A stretch of DNA of 64,000 nucleotides from Nocardioides sp. HDW12B (GTDB lineage Bacteria > Actinomycetota > Actinomycetes > Propionibacteriales > Nocardioidaceae): the NCBI RefSeq assembly GCF_011299595.1, contig NZ_CP049867.1, positions 1 through 64,000 of the forward strand, read 5' to 3'. Below, in pieces: positions 56,024 to 62,318 of the stretch. How positions within the stretch are numbered: the first letter of the stretch is position 1; each line of letters opens with the position of its first letter. Under the pieces are notes generated by a model. The model was not told the DNA's origin, searched no databases, and saw only the letters and a list, made by a program, of their open reading frames with translations. The translations under genes and the position numbers were made by a program.

Positions 56024-56611
56024 GTGAGCCAAGCGGGGCCGTATCGCGTTCTCACCGTTTGTCTGGGGAACATCTGCCGCTCTCCGTTGGCTGAGCGACT
56101 CCTCGCCACCCGGCTCAATGGCGCCGCTGAAGGTGGCTTCGCGGTTTCATCGGCGGGTGTCATCGGGATGATCGGTCGCTCGATGGAGCCGGCCGCGGCC
56201 GCTCAGCTCGAGCGGCTCGGCGGCAACCCGTCCGGATTCGTCGCCCGGCGGCTTGACGTTCATCACGTCAGGAATGCGGACCTCGTCCTTACCGCAACCG
56301 TCGACGTACGCAGGCAGGCCCTGGAGGAGGCGCCGGGTGCGCTCCGGCGTACCTTCACGTTGCTCGAATTCGCGGCGCTCTGCTCCACCGCCGGGCCAGA
56401 GCTGCGCGGGCGCCCTCGTGAGCTCGTGGCGGACGCCGCTGTCCGCCGGGCCACCGTGGGTGGCCAGGAGCTCGACATCCCCGACCCGATGGGGCGGTCG
56501 GATCGTACGCACGCCCGCGTGGCGGACCTCATCGACGGTGCAGTCGAAACCATCGTGGCCGCCCTGACGTCGCGTGGTTCGCGAGCAGACGGAAGTGCTA
56601 GCCGCGGCTAG
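56024..56611 (+). CDS. Low-molecular-weight protein-tyrosine phosphatase (Wzb-like)
   Basis: 195 residues from GTG, preceded by AGAGGATC. P-loop VCLGNICRSPLAE with nucleophile C13 and R19; general acid in DIPDPMGRS near residue 150. It would dephosphorylate the Tyr-rich tail of the BY-kinase at 24442, so the locus has a matched kinase and phosphatase at opposite ends. Longer than the usual 150 residues because of an Ala/Arg-rich insertion (about 110-140). Confidence 0.9.
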   Translation: MSQAGPYRVLTVCLGNICRSPLAERLLATRLNGAAEGGFAVSSAGVIGMIGRSMEPAAAAQLERLGGNPSGFVARRLDVHHVRNADLVLTATVDVRRQALEEAPGALRRTFTLLEFAALCSTAGPELRGRPRELVADAAVRRATVGGQELDIPDPMGRSDRTHARVADLIDGAVETIVAALTSRGSRADGSASRG

Positions 56612-56614
56612 CAC
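56595..56614. promoter_or_regulatory. Perfect 20-bp palindrome at the end of the phosphatase gene
   Basis: GTGCTAGCCGCGGCTAGCAC overlaps the stop of the phosphatase gene and lies about 90 bases upstream of the XRE gene. A related half-site GTTAGCACC occurs at 56688-56696, just before the XRE start. The two could be operators for the XRE repressor (autoregulation); the palindrome may also terminate the glycan operon. Confidence 0.5.
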
Positions 56615-56704
56615 CTGATTTCGTTATGCAGGCAAGGCGCGAACGTAGGCCAGGTCACAGGCTTCCAGCTTGCAATTGCTTGCTCTAGTTAGCACCATGG
56701 AGTC

Positions 56705-57076
56705 ATGGCAACACCGCTAGGCAGGACGATGGGGTCGCTGGGCGACTACCTCCGAGAGCAGCGACTCGCCAACAAGCTGTCGCTGCGTCAGCTCGCTGAT
56801 GCAGCGGGGGTCTCCAACCCCTACCTCAGCCAGATCGAGCGAGGCCTGCGGCGTCCCTCCGCCGAGGTCCTGCAGTCGATCGCGACCGCCCTGCGCATCT
56901 CGGCCGAGACGCTCTACGTCCGCGCCGGGATCCTCAGCCCCGACGACAGCGAGATTCGCTCGGTCGAGCTGGCCATCCTGGCCGACCCGGGACTCTCCGA
57001 CCGTCAGAAGCAGTCGCTCGTCGACATCTATCGATCGTTCCGTGCATCCAACGACACCACCCCCGAAGGAGACTGA
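56705..57076 (+). CDS. XRE-family regulator upstream of the HBHA-like gene
   Basis: 123 residues; an ATG nine codons in (56729, preceded by AGGCAGGAC) is a possible true start. HTH_3 domain: LGDYLREQRLANKLSLRQLA, VSNPYLSQIERGLRRPS, then a short Leu-rich C-terminus. Same family and position as M. tuberculosis Rv0474, which precedes hbhA. 1 base separates it from the next gene, so the pair is co-transcribed. Confidence 0.85.
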   Translation: MATPLGRTMGSLGDYLREQRLANKLSLRQLADAAGVSNPYLSQIERGLRRPSAEVLQSIATALRISAETLYVRAGILSPDDSEIRSVELAILADPGLSDRQKQSLVDIYRSFRASNDTTPEGD

Positions 57077-57077
57077 C

Positions 57078-57905
57078 ATGGCCCAGGCCACGCAGTTCAA
57101 GCTCGACCCGACCAAGCCCCTCTACGCCCTCGCCGGCACCGCCGACGTCGCCGTCGAGCGCGGCCGCAAGCTGGCCGCCGACGTCCAGTCGCAGCTCGAC
57201 GACGCCGTCGCGCGACTGTCGAAGCTCGACACCGACCCCAAGGCACTCGGCGACACCGCCCGCAAGCAGGTGGGCGAGCAGCTCGACTCCGTGCTCACCG
57301 ACGTCAAGAAGGCCCAGGTCCGGCTCGAGCGTCGTATCGCTGAGCTCCAGGGTGAGGCCAAGAGCCTCCCGAAGACCGTCGAGGCCCGTTTCGCCGAGCT
57401 CCAGGGTGAGCTGAAGGCCCTGCCGAAGCGCATCGAGGCGGTCATCGCCGAGCTCCAGGCAGAGGCGAAGTCCTTCCCCGGCAAGGCCGAGGCTCGCTTC
57501 AACGAGCTGCAGGGCGAGCTCCGGTCGCTGGTCAGCAAGTACGAGGCGCGCGCCGCCGAGCTGCGCAAGGAGGTCGAGAAGGCCCTCGACGAGCAGGTCA
57601 GCGCGTTCGCGTCCCTCGCCGCTCGAGGCGAGACCGCCGTGGCGAAGGTCCGCGGCGAGAGCGTCCCGCAGAAGGCCGCCGCCAAGAAGTCGCAGGCGAA
57701 GTCGGCCGTGACCAAGAAGTCGTCCGCCGCGAAGTCGACCGCCGCGAAGAAGTCGTCGGCCGCGAAGTCGACCACGGCGAAGAAGACCTCCGCCGCGAAG
57801 TCGACGGCCACCAAGAAGACCTCCGCTGCGAAGTCGACGGCGACCAAGAAGACCTCCGCTGCGAAGTCGACGGCCGCGAAGAAGGCTCCTGCCACTTCCG
57901 CGTGA
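57078..57905 (+). CDS. HBHA-like coiled-coil protein with Lys-Ala repeat tail
   Basis: 275 residues. N-terminal helices (AGTADVAVERGRKLAADVQ), a long coiled-coil region with repeating ARFAELQGEL units (about 75-165), then a C-terminal tail of alternating KKTSAAKSTAT-type repeats (about 200-270), the hallmark of heparin-binding hemagglutinin. In mycobacteria HBHA binds sulfated glycans, membranes and actin; here it may bind the bacterium's own polyanionic surface glycan. The DNA of the tail has tandem copies that can vary in number. Confidence 0.88.
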   Translation: MAQATQFKLDPTKPLYALAGTADVAVERGRKLAADVQSQLDDAVARLSKLDTDPKALGDTARKQVGEQLDSVLTDVKKAQVRLERRIAELQGEAKSLPKTVEARFAELQGELKALPKRIEAVIAELQAEAKSFPGKAEARFNELQGELRSLVSKYEARAAELRKEVEKALDEQVSAFASLAARGETAVAKVRGESVPQKAAAKKSQAKSAVTKKSSAAKSTAAKKSSAAKSTTAKKTSAAKSTATKKTSAAKSTATKKTSAAKSTAAKKAPATSA

Positions 57906-57993
57906 GCCGCTCGCCGGCGCTGACGCCGGTCGATCCCGGACCAGTCGAGCTCGTCTGACCCTCCACATCGGCGATCTCGACTGCCAGCAGGGC

Positions 57994-58025
57994 GTGACCT
58001 CGACCTCCCGTGAGGTCGGGGTCAC
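57994..58025 (+). terminator. 14-bp hairpin after the HBHA-like gene
   Basis: GTGACCTCGACCTC (57994-58007) pairs with GAGGTCGGGGTCAC (58012-58025) with one G-T pair and a 4-base loop. No U-tract. Placed about 90 bases after the HBHA stop and before the DUF2516 start. Confidence 0.65.
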
Positions 58026-58059
58026 GCTGCGTCTGAGGAGGTTGATCGGCCTCGGCGGC

Positions 58060-58065
58060 TAGGCT
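58060..58065 (+). promoter_or_regulatory. -10 box of a leaderless transcript (DUF2516 gene)
   Basis: TAGGCT ends 6 bases before the GTG at 58072. Confidence 0.5.
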
Positions 58066-58071
58066 GAGGCG

Positions 58072-58359
58072 GTGGACCTCTTCGCCCTGCCCAGCCTGAT
58101 CCTGCTGGTCGTCAAGCTGGCGACCTTCGTGCTGCAGGCGTTCGCGTTCGTCGACGCGTTGACCCACCGTGCCGAGGCCTACGTCGCAGCGGACAAGCTC
58201 ACCAAGCCGGCCTGGTGCATCATCCTCGGCGTCGCCACCGCGTCGCAGCTCGTCTTCCGTGACCCGATCAACCTGTTCAACCTGGCGGGCACGATCGCTG
58301 CTCTGGTCTACGTGCTCGACGTACGCCCCACCCTGCGCGAGCTGACGCGTCGTCGCTGA
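58072..58359 (+). CDS. DUF2516 small membrane protein
   Basis: 95 residues from GTG. Two to three hydrophobic segments (LPSLILLVVKLATFVLQAFAFVDAL, WCIILGVATASQLVF, LFNLAGTIAALVYVLDV) and a basic C-terminus. It matches M. tuberculosis Rv0476, which follows hbhA, so gene order XRE-HBHA-DUF2516 is conserved. Function unknown. Confidence 0.88.
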   Translation: MDLFALPSLILLVVKLATFVLQAFAFVDALTHRAEAYVAADKLTKPAWCIILGVATASQLVFRDPINLFNLAGTIAALVYVLDVRPTLRELTRRR

Positions 58360-58386
58360 GCCGGGCTCTCGTCTCGGGGACGGGCG

Positions 58387-58575
58387 TCAGTCCGACGGGC
58401 GGTCGGTGCCCGCTGTGCTGCCGCCCTGTCGCTGGCGCGGGACGCTGATGCTCGTCTCCGTGACCGTGTAGGGCGCCAGGCGCAGCTCGAGCCGGTCGCA
58501 GGGAGAGTCGATCGTGGTCGCCTCCGGCTGCTGACGGTGACCTACGACGCTGGCAAGCGCATCTCTGATACTCAT
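58387..58575 (-). CDS. Small protein of unknown function
   Basis: 62 residues. Supported by a strong Shine-Dalgarno sequence (GGGGGA, 5 bases before ATG 58575) and high GC at third codon positions after codon 13. Sequence: MSIRDALASVVGHRQQPE at the start, a basic Gln/Arg-rich middle (SISVPRQRQGGST) and acidic end. No hydrophobic segment and no known family. Could be a conserved small gene or a false ORF; I weigh it slightly towards real. Confidence 0.5.
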   Translation of the reverse strand: MSIRDALASVVGHRQQPEATTIDSPCDRLELRLAPYTVTETSISVPRQRQGGSTAGTDRPSD

Positions 58576-58729
58576 CTGGATCCCCCGTGATCCTTCTAGT
58601 GCATCGGACCGATTGCCGAGTGCCATCGGCGAGCGCTAGGTGGCTTCGACGGTAACACCGACGGGTGGTGCGATCACCACCCGAAAGGGCCACGGGTCGG
58701 TCTCGTTCTCGCATCGCCCCTGGACGCCG

Positions 58730-58745
58730 TACCAACTGGTTGGTA
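58730..58745. promoter_or_regulatory. Operator palindrome before the TetR gene
   Basis: TACCAAC-TG-GTTGGTA is a 7-bp inverted repeat overlapping a probable -10 element (TATGTT, 58744-58749) about 8 bases before the ATG at 58758. Placement suggests repression of the TetR gene, and possibly the ABC exporter genes, by the TetR protein. Confidence 0.7.
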
Positions 58746-58757
58746 TGTTCCGTGGCC

Positions 58758-59387
58758 ATGACGACGCGCACCGCCCGGGGGACCGCACGCACGCGGCTGC
58801 TCGAGGCTGCCCTGCGCGTCATCCGCGAGCGCGGTCTGCACGCCACCACGGTCGACGACCTCTGCGCCGCGGCCGGCGTCACCAAGGGAGCGTTTTTCCA
58901 CCACTTCGCCTCCAAGGACGAGCTGGCCGTCGCGGCCGCCGACCACTGGAGCTCCTCGACCGGCGCGATGTTCGCCGCCTCCGACTTCCGCGCGCTCACC
59001 ACCCCGTGGGAGCGCATCATGGGCTACCTCGAGCTGCGGGAGAACCTGCTCGACGGCGACGTCGCGGAGTTCACCTGCCTGGTCGGCACCATGGTCCAGG
59101 AGGCCTACGCCACCCACCCCGAGGTCCGCGACGCCTGCCGGGCCAGCATCCTCGGCCACGCCGGCACGCTGGTCTCCGACTTCGGTGACCTCATCGCGAC
59201 GTACGGCGCGCCCGCCTCGGTCACCGCGACCGGGCTGGCCGAGCACACCCAGACCGTGCTCCAGGGCTCGTTCGTGCTGGCCAAGGCCACCGACGACGCC
59301 TCCGCCGTCATCGTCGCGATCGACCACCTGCGCCGCTACCTCGAGCTGCTCTTCCCCGCCGCTGCCGCCCCCAAGGAGACCCCGTGA
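58758..59387 (+). CDS. TetR-family repressor
   Basis: 209 residues. HTH part: TRLLEAALRVIRERGLHATTVDDLCAAAGVTKGAFFHHFASKDEL at about 10-55. The C-terminal ligand domain is Ala/Leu-rich and helical. A palindromic operator overlaps its promoter. Next, 70 bases on, lies a drug-exporter-type ABC gene pair on the same strand, so it probably controls these. Confidence 0.9.
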   Translation: MTTRTARGTARTRLLEAALRVIRERGLHATTVDDLCAAAGVTKGAFFHHFASKDELAVAAADHWSSSTGAMFAASDFRALTTPWERIMGYLELRENLLDGDVAEFTCLVGTMVQEAYATHPEVRDACRASILGHAGTLVSDFGDLIATYGAPASVTATGLAEHTQTVLQGSFVLAKATDDASAVIVAIDHLRRYLELLFPAAAAPKETP

Positions 59388-59457
59388 CCGTCGCCGTCCT
59401 GCTTCCTGTCCCGTTATCCGCTCGCATCCTGTCGGTGCCGTCTGTTGAGGTGTCCTC

Positions 59458-60441
59458 ATGACCACGTACGCAGTCGAGGCCGACGACCTCGTCAAGAAGT
59501 TCGGCGACACCCTGGCCGTCGACCACGTCAGCTTCCAGGTGCCGGAGGGCTCGGTCATGGGCGTCCTCGGGCCCAACGGAGCCGGCAAGACGACCACGGT
59601 GCGGATGCTGACCACGATGTCGCGCCCCACCAGCGGCACCGGACGGGTCGCCGGCCACGACATCGTCGGCGACCCCGAGGCGGTCCGGCGGTCGATGGGG
59701 CTGACGGGCCAGAGCGCCACCGTCGACGAGCTGCTGACCGGGCGGGAGAACATCCGCCTCATCGGCCGCTTCGCCGGCCTCTCCAGCGCCGCGGTGAAGC
59801 GCGTCGGCGACGACCTGCTCGAGCGGTTCTCGCTCACCGACGCCGCCGACCGCACGGCGAAGACCTACTCCGGCGGCATGCGGCGGCGCCTCGACCTCGC
59901 GGTCAGCCTCGTCGCCACCCCGCCGGTGCTGTTCCTCGACGAGCCCACCACCGGGCTCGACCCCCGCAGCCGCACCGAGCTGTGGGAGGTGCTGCGCGGG
60001 CTGGTCCATGACGGCACCACGCTGCTGCTGACCACGCAGTACCTCGAGGAGGCCGACCAGCTCGCCGACGACATCATCGTCATCGACAAGGGCCGCATCA
60101 TCGCCCAGGGCACCCCGACCCAGCTCAAGCAGCAGTCGGGCCAGGCCAGCGTCGTCGTCCACGTCGCGACGGCCGCGGACCTCGAGCGTGCCGCCGCCGT
60201 CGTACGCCGCTGCGCGCCCGAGGTGCACGTCGACGACGCCTCGCGCCGCATCACCGCGAAGGCCGACGGGCTCGGCGACATGATCCTGATCAGCGAGGCG
60301 ATCAACGCCGACGGTGTCGATGTCGACGACATCGGCCTGGCGCGACCCAGCCTCGACGACGTGTTCCTGCACCTCACCGGCCACCGGGCCGAGGACGAGA
60401 CCGACGGCTCCGCGGAGCTCATCGAGGAGGGTGTCCGATGA
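59458..60441 (+). CDS. DrrA-type ABC exporter ATPase
   Basis: 327 residues. Walker A GPNGAGKTTT, Q-loop LTGQSA, signature YSGGMRRRLDLAVSL, Walker B VLFLDEPTTGLDP, H-loop TTQYL. C-terminal domain (about 240-315) as in DrrA. Powers export of small molecules such as antibiotics or lipids with the next gene. GTG/ATG overlap of 4 bases with the permease gene. Confidence 0.92.
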   Translation: MTTYAVEADDLVKKFGDTLAVDHVSFQVPEGSVMGVLGPNGAGKTTTVRMLTTMSRPTSGTGRVAGHDIVGDPEAVRRSMGLTGQSATVDELLTGRENIRLIGRFAGLSSAAVKRVGDDLLERFSLTDAADRTAKTYSGGMRRRLDLAVSLVATPPVLFLDEPTTGLDPRSRTELWEVLRGLVHDGTTLLLTTQYLEEADQLADDIIVIDKGRIIAQGTPTQLKQQSGQASVVVHVATAADLERAAAVVRRCAPEVHVDDASRRITAKADGLGDMILISEAINADGVDVDDIGLARPSLDDVFLHLTGHRAEDETDGSAELIEEGVR

Positions 60442-61301
60442 CGACCACCACCACCCCGGCCCACCTGGGCACCCAGCCCGCGGAGGGGCGCGAGCCGCTG
60501 TCGCCGCCGAGCTACGCGGCCGCCTGCCTCCTCGTGGTGCGGCGCAACCTGCTCCACATCAAGCGGATGCCTGAGCTGCTGCTCGACGTCACCATCCAGC
60601 CGGTGATGTTCGTGCTGCTCTTCGCGTTCGTCTTCGGCGGCGCCATCGCGATCCCCGGCAGCGACGTCGAGTACCGCGAGTACCTCATCCCCGGGATCAT
60701 GGCCCAGACGATGGTGTTCAGCTCGTTCATCGTCGCGCTCGGGCTCGTCAACGACCTGCAGAAGGGCTTCGTCGACCGGCTGAAGTCGCTGCCGATCGCG
60801 CGCTCCTCGATCCTCGTGGGACGCAGCATCTCCAGCATCCTGCACTCCTCGATCGGCATCACCGTCATGGCGCTCACCGGTCTGGCCATCGGCTGGCGGA
60901 TGCACGAGGGCGTCGGCAAGGCGGTGCTCGCGTTCGGGCTGTTCCTGCTCGTCGGCTTCGCGATGATCTGGGTCGGCATCCTCGTCGGCTCGACCTTCAA
61001 CTCGGTCGAGGCCGTGAACGGCTTCATGTTCACCGTGATGTTCCCGCTGACGTTCCTGGCCAACACGTTCGCGCCGCCGGAGGCCATGCCCGACGTGCTC
61101 CGTGTGATCGCCGAGTGGAACCCGGTCTCGTCGCTGACCCAGGCGGCTCGCGAGCTGTGGGGCAACGGCCCGGTCGCGTCCCCCGACGCGCAGCTGCCGC
61201 TCCAGCACCCGGTGCTCTTCACCATCGGCTGGGCGCTGCTCATCACCGCCGTGATCGCCCCGCTGGCGCTGCGCCAGTTCCGCAACAAGGCCCGCGACTG
61301 A
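60438..61301 (+). CDS. DrrB-type ABC exporter permease
   Basis: 287 residues, six helices. ABC-2 signatures: VTIQPVMFVLLFAFVFGG, YLIPGIMAQTMVFSSFI, and NPVSSLTQAAREL. The ATG overlaps the drrA-like stop (ATGA). Substrate not predictable. Confidence 0.92.
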   Translation: MTTTTTPAHLGTQPAEGREPLSPPSYAAACLLVVRRNLLHIKRMPELLLDVTIQPVMFVLLFAFVFGGAIAIPGSDVEYREYLIPGIMAQTMVFSSFIVALGLVNDLQKGFVDRLKSLPIARSSILVGRSISSILHSSIGITVMALTGLAIGWRMHEGVGKAVLAFGLFLLVGFAMIWVGILVGSTFNSVEAVNGFMFTVMFPLTFLANTFAPPEAMPDVLRVIAEWNPVSSLTQAARELWGNGPVASPDAQLPLQHPVLFTIGWALLITAVIAPLALRQFRNKARD

Positions 61302-61369
61302 CCCCAGCGTTCGTCGATCTCGACGAGCTCGATCCAAGGAGCAGCGAGCGCCAGCGAGCGTCGTCGGGA

Positions 61370-61411
61370 CCCGGGGAGCGTGGCGGTCCCCTAGGCCTTT
61401 CGACCCCCGGG
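61370..61411. terminator. Hairpin after the exporter genes
   Basis: CCCGGGG (61370-61376) pairs with CCCCGGG (61405-61411) around 28 bases, in the 212-base gap between the permease and FHA-like genes. Weak evidence. Confidence 0.3.
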
Positions 61412-61513
61412 CCCTTGCCCTTCGGCCCTGCATCTGAGATTCCCGGCGGCGGAGTCTGGCTGGAGGGGGAGGTCAGGCGGGCTCATGTCATCGGACAAGG
61501 GGGGTGGACGGCT

Positions 61514-62314
61514 GTGCATCTCGGGCAGCAGGCGGCGAAGCGGTCGACCCATCTCGAGTACTCCGTGCTCGACGGCGAGGCACGCTCCGTCGACCTCGCG
61601 GCGGGTGAGCCCTGGACCTTCGGCCGCAGCCCCGGCTGCTCCGAGACGCTGGCGCTGCCCGCGCTGAGCCGGGTCTCGCTGGTGCTCCAGCACGTCGAGC
61701 CCGGGCTGCTCCGCGTCGTCTCCCGCCAGAGCAACCACGGACGCGTCCTGGTGAGGTCCGAGGACGAGGTCGAGCAGCACGTGATCGGCCTCGGCTCCGG
61801 ACCGGTCCACCTCGCCGGCGGCAACTACACCCTCAAGGTCGAGCTGCCGCCCGTCGTGCTCCGCCTCCATGCCGCCGTACCGCTGCCCGTGGGCGACGCA
61901 CGCAGCGTGCCGCGGCCGCGCGGGGTGAGCCCCGCCGCCGAGCGGACCGGTCTGAGCTGGGAGCCCCGTCCGAGCGCCTCCGCCGGACCGGACTGGATCG
62001 CCGTCACGGCGCTGGCGGTGACCCTGGCGCGCTACCCCCGGCTGCGGCAGCCCGGACCGGGGGAGCCCGGTGCCGGCGCCACCCGCACCAGCGAGACGCT
62101 GCGTCGCGCGGTCGCGCTGTGGTGCGGCCACACCAGCAGGTACTGGGTGAACGAGCGGCTCAAGGAGGCGGCCGAGGCCGCGGACCTCGACGTCAAGGAC
62201 GGCGGCGACCGGGTCGCGGCGGTCGTCGCCCACTACGCCCCGATGTTCCCCGACGTCGTCCTGCGCGGAGTGCGCGACGACCTGCTGCGGCTGGGACTGC
62301 AGGAGGCCGGGTGA
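61514..62314 (+). CDS. FHA-like phosphopeptide-binding protein
   Basis: 266 residues from GTG preceded by a G-rich run; earlier in-frame codons lack a good start. The FHA-like domain (about 15-100) has PWTFGRSPGC, then LSRVSLVLQHV (Ser-Arg), and RQSNHGRVLV (Asn-x-Gly), the three phosphothreonine-loop motifs. A C-terminal helical region follows. It lies 4 bases before a PknB-type kinase gene; FHA proteins commonly bind their partner kinase's autophosphorylated loop. Confidence 0.78.
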   Translation: MHLGQQAAKRSTHLEYSVLDGEARSVDLAAGEPWTFGRSPGCSETLALPALSRVSLVLQHVEPGLLRVVSRQSNHGRVLVRSEDEVEQHVIGLGSGPVHLAGGNYTLKVELPPVVLRLHAAVPLPVGDARSVPRPRGVSPAAERTGLSWEPRPSASAGPDWIAVTALAVTLARYPRLRQPGPGEPGAGATRTSETLRRAVALWCGHTSRYWVNERLKEAAEAADLDVKDGGDRVAAVVAHYAPMFPDVVLRGVRDDLLRLGLQEAG

Positions 62315-62318
62315 GCTG

